Of a DNA stretch of 64,000 nucleotides, positions 45,325 through 55,008 are shown one piece after another. Source of the stretch: Mycetocola spongiae (GTDB lineage: Bacteria; Actinomycetota; Actinomycetes; Actinomycetales; Microbacteriaceae). The stretch's first letter is position 1. Every line of letters begins with the position of its first letter. The position numbers and the translations under genes were made by a program. A model generated the notes under the pieces. That model saw only the letters and a program-made list of their open reading frames with translations, ran no database searches and was not told the origin of the DNA. The stretch covers positions 372,001-436,000 of the forward strand of contig NZ_CP080203.1 in assembly GCF_020424085.1 (NCBI RefSeq). The letters run 5' to 3'.

Positions 45325-47853
45325 ATGAGACGAGAACGCGGCGGCCCGGGTGTCCTGGGCGAGAGAAATAGGGATCCGGAGGGTGCCGTTTGGGTCCGGA
45401 GCCCGGGTGCCTTTTCCGTGTCAAGCGGAGAGGGGGCCGGCGAGGGTGAGGGGGAGCGCGGCGGAGGTTATGGAGGTCGTGGCGGTGACAGGGGCAGTGG
45501 CGGTGAGAGAGGCAGTGGATGCGACCGAGGCAGTGGATGCGCCAGGGGTATGGGTAGTGGCGTGAGCTGTGGCGGCGGGGCAGCGGCCATGAGCGGTGGG
45601 GGCGCCCGGGCGTGCGCCGGAACGGCGTCGGATCTGTCCGAGCCGGGTCTTTGCGAAACGGCTGTTTCCGAACCTGGTCATTCCGAACCTGGTCATTCCG
45701 AACCAGGTCATTCCGAACCAGGTCATTCCGAACCCGGTCATTCCGAACCAGGTCATTCCGAACCAGGTCTTTTTGAACCGGGTCTTTCCAGGGTGTTCCC
45801 TGCCGACGCGGAGCGCGCCGCCGTGGCGGCTCGTTATGCGCCGGGCCCGGGCCTGCCCCTGGCCGAGGCCCTGCGCGTCCTCGCCGATCACCCGCGCGGG
45901 GTGGTCCTCAATCTGCTCCTCCCCGTGCCCGGGCTCCTGGCCCGGCGTGCGGACGCCGCCCATTCCTTGCGGCGGTTGGGCGGCCCCGTGGTCTCCGGGA
46001 GCTTTCCTCCGGGCGAGGCCGAGGGCCTCCCCGCCGCGGCTTCACAAGAGTCCTCCCCGCCTGCCCGCTGGCGTCGGGGCGGCCTGCCCGGGCGAGGCCC
46101 GGGCAGCGGGCGGCGGGGGTGCGGCGCGAGGGCCACCCTGGGGTGGCGGGGCCGGCTATCTGCGGGCAATACACCCGTTGAGGAGGGGGTATGGGGTGAG
46201 CGGTGTCGTCCAAAACGCGGGAGGCCGTCGTCCCCGTGGGCGCCCCTGCCGCCGGGGCCTCCTCCGGGAAAGTGGGAGCCCGGGCGAACGCGGGCATCCG
46301 GGTACATGCGGGTGGCGGGGTACATATGTGATGCAGGGCCCACGCGGGAGGCTGGGTCCACATGGGAGGTGGGGGAGCGGCACGGCGACCCTCGCGCCGA
46401 TGGCTCGGCGGCGGAGGTGGGGACACGGGCGTCGGGGCGGGGAGACAAGCGTGGGGCGGTCGTGGCCGTGGCCGCAGCGCCCGAGTGGCCGCGGCCGGTA
46501 TCCTTAGCCGATCTGAGTGTTGATGGTCGTGGTCGCGCGCGGTTGAGGGCGGGGTTTTTCCCGTGTCCCGCCGATCCCCTGTGTGGTTTTGCCGATCTGG
46601 TGCGGGAAATCGCGCAATTACGCTCGGATCCCGAACTCGGGGCCTGCGCGGAGGAACTCAACGAGGCGCGGGTGGCCTTACCCCGAGGCGATACAGTCGC
46701 CGTCGCCGGTGACGGTGCAGGTGCAAATGCACGTTCCGGTGGATGTGCGGGTGGAGATGGTGATGGCGATGGAGGATCCAGTACCTGTGGAGGCGCCAGT
46801 GCCAGTGCCCGTGCCCGTGCCAGTGCAGGTGGAGGGGCCCGTGCCGGTGGCGATGGAGGTGGAGATGCAAGTACAGGTACATGTGCTGGTGCTGGTGCTG
46901 GTGGAGGCGCCGGTGGAGATGCCGTGCAGATAACCAAGGAGGCGATGGCAGGGGGCAGCCCGCCCGGCGGCACGGCGCGGGCTCCATTGGACGATACTGC
47001 CGGGGGCGCGCGCGGCGCGGGGGCTCGACCCCTGCGGTCGTGGGTCGCGCTCGGCGGCGGGGAAGAACGCGAGGAGGGGCCGAGGCCGCGGGTGGCGCTC
47101 CGGCGCGGGGTACTGGAGCGGCACTACGCCCGCGCGCGGGTGGGTACGGCGACGGGTGTGGGGGTGCCCGGTCCGCAGCCGGCGGAATCGCGGTGCCTGA
47201 ACACGGCGGTCCCGGAAGGAGCGCCTGGCGCCGCGGAGGATTCCGCACCCCCTGCCCCGGTTTGGGCTGGTGTGGGCGCCCCGCCCGGATGCCCCGCGGG
47301 AGCGTTCAGTCCGGTGGCATGCGCACCGCCCGCGGGAGACTCCCGATCCCGACCGCAGCGGCGGCCACGGCGCACGCACATGCCGGCGGAACCGGCCTCC
47401 GAAGGCCCTCCCGATCCGCGAGACCGCACGGCGCCGCGGTGTATCGAATCCGCGCCCGGCACCCGCGGCGGTGCACGGCGCGGGCACGACACGCCCGCGC
47501 CTCGCGCGCGCGGCGGTGAGCGGTGCGGGCGGGACACGTCCGTTCCCCTCGGGGCTCCAGAATCGCCCCGGCCCGCGCCCACCCGAGGCTGCGCGCGCTG
47601 CGAGACCCGGGGTCCGCCCGCCGCGGCGGACGCGTGGAACCGGGCCCGACTCGTCGAGCATCGGCTGCGCGCCCTCGGCCCGCCGCTGCCCGTATTGCTT
47701 CCGGCCGCGCTCCTCGCGCCGCAGGATGCGCCCCCGGAAACGCCGAAGGCCGGCACCCTCCCGCGAGGGAAAGGTACCGGCCCTGGACGATGGCTCGTAT
47801 GGCTTAGAGGCCGAGCGAACCCTCGAAGTTCCCGGCCTCAAGGCGAGCCTTGA
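45325..47853 (+). CDS. Low-complexity Gly/Ala/Arg-rich ORF of unknown function, possibly kinase-like
   Basis: This 842-residue ORF is dominated by Gly/Ala/Pro/Arg. It carries a GHSEP pentapeptide array (45666-45780), Gly-rich segments, and a (GTGCCN)n-like stretch (46690-46930). Two stretches look like true protein and keep GC-rich third codon positions. One is around residues 174-222 ([20 protein letters not shown]). The other is around 393-440 ([14 protein letters not shown]...[16 protein letters not shown]), which vaguely resembles kinase-like lobes; that resemblance is a guess. The start is uncertain (ATG 45325 or a later one). It overlaps the sucB 3' end by 50 bp. Long opposite-strand frames are considered shadows. 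Confidence 0.4.
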   Translation: MRRERGGPGVLGERNRDPEGAVWVRSPGAFSVSSGEGAGEGEGERGGGYGGRGGDRGSGGERGSGCDRGSGCARGMGSGVSCGGGAAAMSGGGARACAGTASDLSEPGLCETAVSEPGHSEPGHSEPGHSEPGHSEPGHSEPGHSEPGLFEPGLSRVFPADAERAAVAARYAPGPGLPLAEALRVLADHPRGVVLNLLLPVPGLLARRADAAHSLRRLGGPVVSGSFPPGEAEGLPAAASQESSPPARWRRGGLPGRGPGSGRRGCGARATLGWRGRLSAGNTPVEEGVWGERCRPKRGRPSSPWAPLPPGPPPGKWEPGRTRASGYMRVAGYICDAGPTREAGSTWEVGERHGDPRADGSAAEVGTRASGRGDKRGAVVAVAAAPEWPRPVSLADLSVDGRGRARLRAGFFPCPADPLCGFADLVREIAQLRSDPELGACAEELNEARVALPRGDTVAVAGDGAGANARSGGCAGGDGDGDGGSSTCGGASASARARASAGGGARAGGDGGGDASTGTCAGAGAGGGAGGDAVQITKEAMAGGSPPGGTARAPLDDTAGGARGAGARPLRSWVALGGGEEREEGPRPRVALRRGVLERHYARARVGTATGVGVPGPQPAESRCLNTAVPEGAPGAAEDSAPPAPVWAGVGAPPGCPAGAFSPVACAPPAGDSRSRPQRRPRRTHMPAEPASEGPPDPRDRTAPRCIESAPGTRGGARRGHDTPAPRARGGERCGRDTSVPLGAPESPRPAPTRGCARCETRGPPAAADAWNRARLVEHRLRALGPPLPVLLPAALLAPQDAPPETPKAGTLPRGKGTGPGRWLVWLRGRANPRSSRPQGEP
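45637..45792. repeat. 15-bp tandem repeat (GGTCATTCCGAACCA)
   Basis: About eight near-identical 15-mers run from 45666 with two or three diverged edge copies; the plus frame reads GHSEP, the minus frame FGMT(W/R). The period is a multiple of three, so the reading frame is kept. Confidence 0.95.
46690..46930. repeat. Low-complexity GTG/GGTGC-rich tract
   Basis: This is a run of hexanucleotide-like units (GTGCCN, GGTGGN) with alternating purine/pyrimidine stretches. All plus frames are repetitive (Gly/Ala/Ser or Val/Pro). It could adopt unusual DNA structure; that is inference. Confidence 0.85.
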
Positions 47854-49192
47854 TGGTGGTGAGGAACTTGGCGGCATCCGCGCCGTCCACGATGCGGTGA
47901 TCATAGGACAGGGCCAGGAAGACCATCGAGCGGATAGCAATCGAGTCCACGCCGCCATTGGAGATCACGGCGGGCTTCTTCGCGACGATTCCGGTACCCA
48001 GGATGGCGCTCTGGGGCAGGAATACCAGCGGGGTGTCAAACAGCGCGCCACGCGAACCGGTGTTGGTCAGCGTGAACGTGCCGCCCGACAGCTCATCCGG
48101 GGTGAGCTTATTATCGCGGGTACGCGCAGCCAGATCGGCGATCTCGGTGGCGAGGTCGGCAATGGACAGCTCGCCCGCGTCGCGCACGACGGGGGTCAGC
48201 AGGCCACGCTCGGTCTCCACGGCAATCGAGATGTTCTCGGTGGCCGGGTACACGATGTCGGTGCCATCAACGGTGGCGTTGATGATCGGCACCTGACGCA
48301 GGGCCTCGGCCGCGGCCAGGGCGAAGAACGGCAGGAACGACAGCTTGGTGCCGGTCTTCTCCAGGAACTCGGCCTTGACCTTATCGCGGAAGAGGGCCAC
48401 GTTGGTGACGTCAACCTCAACCATGGTGGTCAGCTGAGCGGTCTGCTGCATCGAGGCCACGGCACGCTCGGCCACAACCTTACGCAGGCGGCTCATCTTG
48501 GCGGTGGTGCCACGCAGCGGCGAAATCTCCACGGGTGCGGCGGCCGCGGGGGCCGATGCGCCGGGGGTTGCTGCCGCGGCGGCGGCGAGAACGTCCTCCT
48601 TGCGGATGCGTCCTCCCACTCCGGTGCCCACGACGGTGTCGAGGTTTACACCCTCCTGCTGAGCCAGGCGGCGCACCAGGGGGGTGACATAGCCGGTGCC
48701 ACCGGCTGCTGCGGCGGCCGGCGCGGCGGGTGCCGCTACCGGTGCGGTGGGGGCTGCTACCGGTGCGGTGGGTGCCGCCACGGGGGCGGTGGGAGCGGCG
48801 ACCGGTGCGGTCGGGGCTGCCACGGGAGCCACGGGAGCAACCGGTGCCACGGGGGCGGCCGGTGCCGGTGTGGCGGGTGCCGGTGTGGCGGGTGCCGGAG
48901 CCGCGGCGGGCTCGGCGGCGGCGGGTGCCGCGGGAGCTGCTGCGCCCGCGCCGGAACCGTCACCAATCTTCACGAGAACGGCGCCAACCTCGACGGTCTC
49001 GTCCTCTTCCACGAGGATCTCCTCGATTACGCCGGCAATCGGCGAGGGGATCTCGGTGTCGACCTTATCGGTGGAGACCTCGAGCAGCGGCTCGTCTACC
49101 TCAACATGGTCGCCAACATTTTTTAGCCAACGGGTTACCGTACCCTCGGTGACGCTTTCACCGAGTGCAGGAAGGACCACGGATTCGCTCAT
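47804..49192 (-). CDS. sucB: Lipoyl E2 acyltransferase (dihydrolipoamide succinyl/acetyltransferase)
   Basis: E2 of a 2-oxoacid dehydrogenase complex, 462 residues. It has one lipoyl domain (Lys43 in STDKVDTE) and a long Ala/Pro linker (about 85-165) built on APTAPVA-type heptads. An E3-binding domain follows (around [14 protein letters not shown]). The catalytic domain holds DHRIVDG (His432, Asp436). Actinobacterial E2 can serve both the pyruvate and 2-oxoglutarate complexes; assignment between SucB and AceF is therefore open. It is the last gene of pepA-lpd-sucB. The heptad linker expands at the DNA level as 21-bp units at about 48700-48800. Confidence 0.93.
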   Translation of the reverse strand: MSESVVLPALGESVTEGTVTRWLKNVGDHVEVDEPLLEVSTDKVDTEIPSPIAGVIEEILVEEDETVEVGAVLVKIGDGSGAGAAAPAAPAAAEPAAAPAPATPAPATPAPAAPVAPVAPVAPVAAPTAPVAAPTAPVAAPTAPVAAPTAPVAAPAAPAAAAAGGTGYVTPLVRRLAQQEGVNLDTVVGTGVGGRIRKEDVLAAAAAATPGASAPAAAAPVEISPLRGTTAKMSRLRKVVAERAVASMQQTAQLTTMVEVDVTNVALFRDKVKAEFLEKTGTKLSFLPFFALAAAEALRQVPIINATVDGTDIVYPATENISIAVETERGLLTPVVRDAGELSIADLATEIADLAARTRDNKLTPDELSGGTFTLTNTGSRGALFDTPLVFLPQSAILGTGIVAKKPAVISNGGVDSIAIRSMVFLALSYDHRIVDGADAAKFLTTIKARLEAGNFEGSLGL

Positions 49193-49253
49193 GACCTTTT
49201 CTCCTTTTGAAACTTAATAAGTATGTGCTGTGGGGTGATGCAGGGGATAGTGC

Positions 49254-50627
49254 TTAGAGCGTGTGCAGCGGCTTGCCGGCCAGGGCGAGGAACGCCTCGC
49301 CGAGGGCCTCGTTCTGCGTGGGGTGCGCGTGAATGAGAGGAGCGATGTCCTCGGGGTGCGCCTCCCAGTTAACAACCAGCTGGGCCTCACCGATCAGCTC
49401 GCCCACGCGGGCGCCAATCATGTGAACGCCCACCACGGGACCATCGTTTACGCGAACAACCTTCACGTTTCCGGCGGTGCCGATGATCTCGCTCTTGCCG
49501 TTTCCGGCGAGGTTATAGTCGTAGCTCGTGATCTTATCGGCGCCGTAGGTTTCCTTGGCCTTGGCCTCGCTGAGGCCAACCGAGGCAACCTCGGGGTCAC
49601 AATAGGTGACCTTGGGGATGTTGATGTCCTCGATGATCACGGGGTTCAGTCCGGCGATCTCCTCGGCCACAAAGATTCCCTGCTGGAAACCGCGGTGTGC
49701 CAGCTGCAGGCCCGGGACGATATCGCCCACGGCCCAGACGCCCGGAACATTGGTGCGCAGGCGGTCATCGGTGAGGACAAATCCACGATCCATGTTCACG
49801 CCGACCTCCTCATAGCCAAGACCGGCGGTCGAGGGGCCACGGCCCACGGCGACAAGAAGAATCTCTGCCTCCACGGTATCGCCGCTTTCCAGCGTGACAA
49901 CCACGCCGTTCTCGTGCTGCGTGACGTTCTGGAAGCGAACGCCGAGCTTATAGTCGATGCCGCGCTTGCGGAACGCGCGCTCCAGACCCTTGGAGATGGT
50001 CTCGTCCTCATTGGGGACCAGGTGCGGGAGACCCTCGATGATGGTCACCTCGGCGCCCAGGGACTTCCAGACGCTGGCAAACTCCACACCGATGACGCCG
50101 CCGCCGAGCACGGCAACCTTGCCCGGAACAAACGGCAGCTCAAGCGCCTGCTCGGAGGTCATTACGCGACCGCCGATCTCCAGACCCGGCAGCGAGCGGC
50201 TGTAGGAGCCGGTGGCGAGGATGATGTTTTTACCCGTGATGGTCTGGTCGCCCACCTGCACGGTGTTCGGGGACGTGAGCTTACCCTCGCCCTCGATGGT
50301 GACAACCTTGCGGGCCTTCACCAGGCCAACCAGGCCCTTATACTTCTTCGCCACGATACCCTCGCGGTAGGCGGTAACGCCCGCCATGTCCACGCCGTTC
50401 AGCGTGGCCTGGATACCGTATTTGGCGGATTCCCGCGTAACATCGGCCACCTCTGCTGCGTGCAGCAGTGCCTTGGTAGGGATGCAGCCACGGTGGAGGC
50501 AGGTGCCTCCGACCTTGTCCTTCTCTACCAGTGCCACGGAGAAGCCGAGCTCGCTCGCGCGCAATGCCGCGGCGTATCCTCCACTTCCACCACCAAGCAC
50601 AACGATGTCAAAATTCTGCTCCGTCAC
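49254..50627 (-). CDS. lpdA: Dihydrolipoyl dehydrogenase
   Basis: E3 reoxidises the lipoyl arm with FAD and NAD+. Its 457 residues have the FAD fingerprint LGGGSGGYAAA (about 11-21), the redox pair Cys43/Cys48 in GGTCLHRGCIP, a second NAD-binding motif (VLGGGVIGVEFAS) and the catalytic pair His435/Glu440 in HAHPTQNEALGEAF. It serves both pyruvate and 2-oxoglutarate complexes. It sits 61 bp upstream of sucB and 99 bp downstream of pepA on the same strand. Confidence 0.97.
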   Translation of the reverse strand: MTEQNFDIVVLGGGSGGYAAALRASELGFSVALVEKDKVGGTCLHRGCIPTKALLHAAEVADVTRESAKYGIQATLNGVDMAGVTAYREGIVAKKYKGLVGLVKARKVVTIEGEGKLTSPNTVQVGDQTITGKNIILATGSYSRSLPGLEIGGRVMTSEQALELPFVPGKVAVLGGGVIGVEFASVWKSLGAEVTIIEGLPHLVPNEDETISKGLERAFRKRGIDYKLGVRFQNVTQHENGVVVTLESGDTVEAEILLVAVGRGPSTAGLGYEEVGVNMDRGFVLTDDRLRTNVPGVWAVGDIVPGLQLAHRGFQQGIFVAEEIAGLNPVIIEDINIPKVTYCDPEVASVGLSEAKAKETYGADKITSYDYNLAGNGKSEIIGTAGNVKVVRVNDGPVVGVHMIGARVGELIGEAQLVVNWEAHPEDIAPLIHAHPTQNEALGEAFLALAGKPLHTL

Positions 50628-50726
50628 TGAGCTACTCCCTCATGCGTCTTTGTTTCGGCTTGAAAAACCGCGAAACCCTTTTGTGGCATCGCCGCGGGGC
50701 GGTCATAGGCCACCCCTAGAACCTTA

Positions 50727-52223
50727 CTACTTACGCGAATATTCTTCGGCAAGTCCGAGCAGGACACGCACACCGGAACCGGTTGCGCCCGTACCCGTGA
50801 AGCCATACGGAGCCCCACCGTTATCCGAGGGGCCCGCGATATCGAGGTGTGCCCACGGAATGGTCTCGCCCGAGCCATCGGCGCGCGGCGTGGCAAATTC
50901 CTTCAGGAACAGGCCCGCGACCAGCATTCCGGCCTGGCGATCGTTCACATTGGAGTTCATCATATCGGCCACCGAGGAGTTCAGGACCTTGCGCAGCTCG
51001 GCGGGCAGCGGCATCGGCCAGACGGGCTCGCCTGCGTCCTTGGCGCTGGACACAATCTGCTCCACGAGCGCCTCATCACCCATCAGGCCGGTATAGCGGT
51101 TGCCCAGGGCCACGATGGCGGCACCGGTGAGGGTGGCGATATCCACGATCGCATCGGGCTGTTCCTCGCCCGCGGCCACGAGGCCATCGGCAAGAACCAG
51201 GCGGCCCTCGGCGTCGGTATTGGTGACCTCGATGGTGCGACCCCCACGAATGGTGAGGATATCGCCGGGACGGATGGCCTTACCCGAGGGCATGTTCTCG
51301 GCGAGGCAGAGCCAGCCGGTCAGGCGCACGGGCAGGGCCAGCTCGGCGGCGGCGATCAGCACGGCGAGCACCGAGGCGGCACCGGCCATATCAAATTTCA
51401 TGCCGAGCATGGAGTTGGCGGGCTTGAGCGAGAGGCCACCCGTGTCAAACGTGATGCCCTTACCCACGAGAGCGAGGTGCTGCGAGGCGCCGCTGGGGGT
51501 ATAGCTGATCTTCACGAGGCGGGGTCCGCGCTCGGAACCCTGGCCCACGCCGGCGATCCCGCCGAAGCCGTCCACGGCGAGGGCCTCCTCGTCCCAGACG
51601 GTGAACTCCAGCGGCAGGCCCTCGGCCGCCTGGGCGGCGGCGAGCACGAGGCTCTCGGGATACATGTCATTGGCGGGGGTGTTTACGAGGTCCTTGACCA
51701 GGGCCATGGCCTCGGCCACCGCGGCGGCGCGGGTGACGGCCTGCTCGCGAGATTCCTCGGTACCCACGGTGGAGTGGAAGCTGACAGTGGCCACCTGGCT
51801 CTTCTGCTCGGGCAGCGAGGCCCCGCGATAATCGGTGAACGCGTAGCTTCCGAAGGCGGCACCCTCCACCACGGCGTCGAGCTCGGCGGCGGTATCCACC
51901 GGGAAGCCGATTGCAACATGGGCCACACCGGCGAGCTGGCGCACGGCGGAACCTGCGGCATCGCGCAGCGAGTCCACGGTGCGCTTGGCACCGAGCCCGA
52001 TGACCGCAATTGCGCCGGCGGCTCCCACCACGGAGGGAACACGCACCAGCTGATCGGCGGCACCGCTGATCGCGAGCGGGGCCAGCAGGTCGGCGACGGC
52101 CTCATAGCCGGCCGGGGCCAGCAGGGTCAGGTTCTCGCCCGAGCCATAGGCTGCGAGGACAAGAACATCTGCGGTGGATTCAAGAGCGGACGCGGAAGAA
52201 ATACTTAATACTGGAACGGTCAT
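50727..52223 (-). CDS. pepA: Leucyl aminopeptidase (M17)
   Basis: This 498-residue dizinc aminopeptidase releases N-terminal residues from peptides. The M17 signature NTDAEGRLVLADG lies near 331-343, with further ligands in VGKGITFDTGG (about 252-262). Some M17 proteins also act as DNA-binding regulators. The ATG follows TACCAT by 6 nt and also has GGAGG almost touching it, so both leaderless and Shine-Dalgarno initiation are possible. It leads the pepA-lpd-sucB run. Confidence 0.95.
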   Translation of the reverse strand: MTVPVLSISSASALESTADVLVLAAYGSGENLTLLAPAGYEAVADLLAPLAISGAADQLVRVPSVVGAAGAIAVIGLGAKRTVDSLRDAAGSAVRQLAGVAHVAIGFPVDTAAELDAVVEGAAFGSYAFTDYRGASLPEQKSQVATVSFHSTVGTEESREQAVTRAAAVAEAMALVKDLVNTPANDMYPESLVLAAAQAAEGLPLEFTVWDEEALAVDGFGGIAGVGQGSERGPRLVKISYTPSGASQHLALVGKGITFDTGGLSLKPANSMLGMKFDMAGAASVLAVLIAAAELALPVRLTGWLCLAENMPSGKAIRPGDILTIRGGRTIEVTNTDAEGRLVLADGLVAAGEEQPDAIVDIATLTGAAIVALGNRYTGLMGDEALVEQIVSSAKDAGEPVWPMPLPAELRKVLNSSVADMMNSNVNDRQAGMLVAGLFLKEFATPRADGSGETIPWAHLDIAGPSDNGGAPYGFTGTGATGSGVRVLLGLAEEYSRK

Positions 52224-52320
52224 GCCTCCATGGTAGGCGCTTTAAGTGTGTTCGCTACCGGCAGAGGCGGAGTGCCGCTATCCGGGCCCGGCTTTTGCCC
52301 GCGCCGCCTAGAGTGAATAT

Positions 52321-53337
52321 ATGTCTGATTCCGACCGTCTTTACCGCTTCCTCCTTGACCCCGAGGAGGTTCCGCGCGGCCTCGATCTGGTCGTTGCGCT
52401 GACCGGTTATTCCGATGCCGGGGGAGCGTCCGGCCAGTTCCTCGATTATGCCCGCGAGCAGATCGATAGCGAACCCCTCGCCATTTTTGAAAACGATCGA
52501 CTGCTGGACTATCGTGCGCGCCGCCCCGTTGTCACCTTTGACGAGGACCACCTGACCGATTACACCCCCGCGCGGCTGCAGCTCTCGCTCGCGGCGGATG
52601 ATCTCTCCCAGCCCTTCCTTCTCCTGACCGGTTATGAGCCCGATTTCCGCTGGGAGGAGTTCATCGAGTCGGTGCTCACGCTGATTGATCGCCTGGGCGT
52701 GGCGCGCACCACCTGGGTGCATGCCATCCCGATGCCCGTTCCGCATACCCGCCCGCTGGGGGTGACCGTGAGCGGTAACCGTGCCGAGCTGATCGAGTCG
52801 CTGAGCGTCTGGCGTCCGCGCACCCAACTGCCCGCCAACGTGCTGCACCTGCTGGAGTATCGCCTCGCCGAGCGCGGAGACGAGGTGGCCGGGCTCGCCC
52901 TGCTCACCCCGCACTATCTGGCGGATACCCAGTATCCCGATGTGGTGGTGACCGCGATTGATTCGATTGCCGCCGCCACGGGCCTGATCCTGCCCACAGA
53001 TGAGCTGCGTGCCGCGGGCCGCGAGTTCCTGGTGCGCATTAACGAGCAGATCGGCGGCAATGACGAACTGGGGCGGCTCGTGAGCACGCTTGAGGAGCGC
53101 TACGACACCTATATGGAGGAGAACTCCCCGCGGATGCCGTTCACCGATGCCGATGGTGAGCTGCCCTCCGCCGATGAGATCGCCGCCGAGCTGGAGTCCT
53201 TCCTGGCCGGACAGCCCGAGGTGACCGGCCTGGGGAGCGGGGGAGAGCCGGAATATCGCCGCCCCGAGTTCCCGCCGGCCGAGGATACCCTGCCGGAAAC
53301 GCCGCGCCCGGATACCCCCACCGATCCCGCACCCTAG
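52321..53337 (+). CDS. PAC2 family protein (proteasome-assembly-chaperone-like)
   Basis: This 338-residue protein has the PAC2 fold, with the LALTGYSDAGG-like opening (VVALTGYSDAGGASG, about 24-38) and the TWVHAIPMPVPHTRP segment. In actinobacteria PAC2 proteins occur widely, even in genera without a proteasome; function is unproven. The C-terminal tail is Pro/Glu-rich. The ATG is 6 nt after TAGAGT (leaderless type). It is divergent from pepA. Confidence 0.9.
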   Translation: MSDSDRLYRFLLDPEEVPRGLDLVVALTGYSDAGGASGQFLDYAREQIDSEPLAIFENDRLLDYRARRPVVTFDEDHLTDYTPARLQLSLAADDLSQPFLLLTGYEPDFRWEEFIESVLTLIDRLGVARTTWVHAIPMPVPHTRPLGVTVSGNRAELIESLSVWRPRTQLPANVLHLLEYRLAERGDEVAGLALLTPHYLADTQYPDVVVTAIDSIAAATGLILPTDELRAAGREFLVRINEQIGGNDELGRLVSTLEERYDTYMEENSPRMPFTDADGELPSADEIAAELESFLAGQPEVTGLGSGGEPEYRRPEFPPAEDTLPETPRPDTPTDPAP

Positions 53338-53437
53338 TACCCCCACGGGTCCCTCCCGGGGGTGCAAAGATAACAATATGTAGTACGTATCGGTGATCCG
53401 CGCCCGAGCTGTCAGACAAGTGGTTAGAGTGGGAAGC

Positions 53438-54754
53438 GTGAATTCGCGCAGATCCTGGATAGTATTTTGGGTCGGTGTCCTCGCCTACATGATCGCCGTG
53501 CTTCAGCGCGCATCACTGGGGGTGGCCGGGGTTGCCGCCGTCGACCGATTTGACGCCGCCGGTGCGGCCCTGTCGAGTATGGCGGTGATGCAGCTTGTGG
53601 TTTATGCCCTGATGCAGATCCCCGTGGGTGTGCTCATCGACCGCCTCGGGCCGCGCGTGCTGATGCTCTCCGGCCTGGCCCTGATGGCCGGCGGACAGTT
53701 TGTTCTTGCGGTGGCCCCCAACCTCGGCATTGCCGTGCTGGGCCGTGTGCTGGTGGGAGCGGGTGACGCGGCCCTGTTTGTCTCGGTCCTGCGCCTCGTG
53801 ACCTCGTGGTTTAGTGGTGCCCGCGTGCCCACCCTGTCGCAGTGGGTGGGTAATATCGGCCAGCTTGGCCAGGTGCTCTCGGCCGTGCCCTTCGCCTGGG
53901 TGCTGCATACCTTTGGCTGGAGCCCGGCATTTATCAGCGCCGGCGCCCTGTGTGTTCTGGCGCTGGTCGCGACGCTCGCGCTGGTGCGCGATCGCCCGGC
54001 GGATTCCGATGAGCGCCCGCGCGTGGCCAGCTGGGGGGAGGCAATTGCCGAGCTGCGGTTGGCCCTGCGCCGCCCCGGTACCCAGCTTGGGTTCTGGTCG
54101 CATTTTGTGACCCAGTCCTCGGGTACCGTGTTTAGCCTGCTCTGGGGCTATCCGTTTATGGTCTATGGGCTTGGATTCTCCGAGTCGATGGCCGCGCTGC
54201 TACTCCTGGTGGTGGTGGCCTCGGGCATGGTCGCCGGCCCGATCCTCGGGCTGCTGAGCGCGCGCTTCCCGTATCGCCGCAGCAATATCGTGCTGGGCCT
54301 GGTTTTTGTGATGGGGCTGCTGTGGACCGCCGTGCTGGCCTGGCCCGAGCAGCCGCCGCTGTGGCTTCTGATTCTTCTCCTGGTCTCGCTCGGCGCGGGC
54401 GGCCCCGGTTCGCTGATCGGCTTTGACTTTGCGCGCACCTATAACCCCTCCCGGGTGCTGGGTGCCGCCAATGGTGTGGTGAACGTGGGTGGCTTCAGCG
54501 CGAGCTTTGTCATCATGTTCCTGATGGGTCTCGTGATCGATGGCATGTCTCCCTCCGGTGCGGCCACCGAGACGCTGTACAGTATGGAGGCGTTCCGACT
54601 GGCCTTCCTCGTGCAGTATTTTGTGGTGGGATTTGGCGTGTTTATGCTGTTCCGTGCGCGCCGCCGCACCCGCCGCTATCTGGCCGAGGATGGCATCGAG
54701 GTGGGCCCGGTCTGGGTGGCCCTCGTGGCAAAAATGCGCCGCGGCCGCGCCTAA
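53438..54754 (+). CDS. Major facilitator superfamily transporter
   Basis: This 438-residue, 12-helix MFS protein has the loop 2-3 motif GVLIDRLGPRVLMLSG. It resembles NarK/ACS-type or sugar-acid transporters; the substrate is unknown. A GTG at 53438 was chosen because TAGAGT ends 7 nt upstream; the longer in-frame extension adds an odd Arg-rich N-terminus. It is a single gene between PAC2 and sigA. Confidence 0.88.
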   Translation: MNSRRSWIVFWVGVLAYMIAVLQRASLGVAGVAAVDRFDAAGAALSSMAVMQLVVYALMQIPVGVLIDRLGPRVLMLSGLALMAGGQFVLAVAPNLGIAVLGRVLVGAGDAALFVSVLRLVTSWFSGARVPTLSQWVGNIGQLGQVLSAVPFAWVLHTFGWSPAFISAGALCVLALVATLALVRDRPADSDERPRVASWGEAIAELRLALRRPGTQLGFWSHFVTQSSGTVFSLLWGYPFMVYGLGFSESMAALLLLVVVASGMVAGPILGLLSARFPYRRSNIVLGLVFVMGLLWTAVLAWPEQPPLWLLILLLVSLGAGGPGSLIGFDFARTYNPSRVLGAANGVVNVGGFSASFVIMFLMGLVIDGMSPSGAATETLYSMEAFRLAFLVQYFVVGFGVFMLFRARRRTRRYLAEDGIEVGPVWVALVAKMRRGRA

Positions 54755-55008
54755 CCCCGGGGAATACCCGGCGTCCCCCGCGCGTTTAGTCGATATGCGG
54801 GGCGACGCGCAAGCCTTTTGGCGCGAACGACTCAAAAAGCATGGCATAATGGTCTTAAGGACCCGTTCTTGACCTTTTGGGCCGGTAGTTTATTTTGCCG
54901 CGCTTCCCGTTTGGACTTGACATGGGTCCTAGTAATGTCCGAAATCTAATGGGGCTCGCGAGTGGGGCAGGGGTAAATATCCCACTCAAGAGACTGAAAG
55001 GTGCCTAC

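Noticed and set aside
45637-45792. CRISPR array
   Set aside because: Units are contiguous 15-mers without unique spacers and no cas genes are nearby.
45421-47958. Long minus-strand frames in the repeat-rich region
   Set aside because: The plus frame shows GC-biased third positions and protein-like segments; the minus frames are Arg/Pro-rich shadows.
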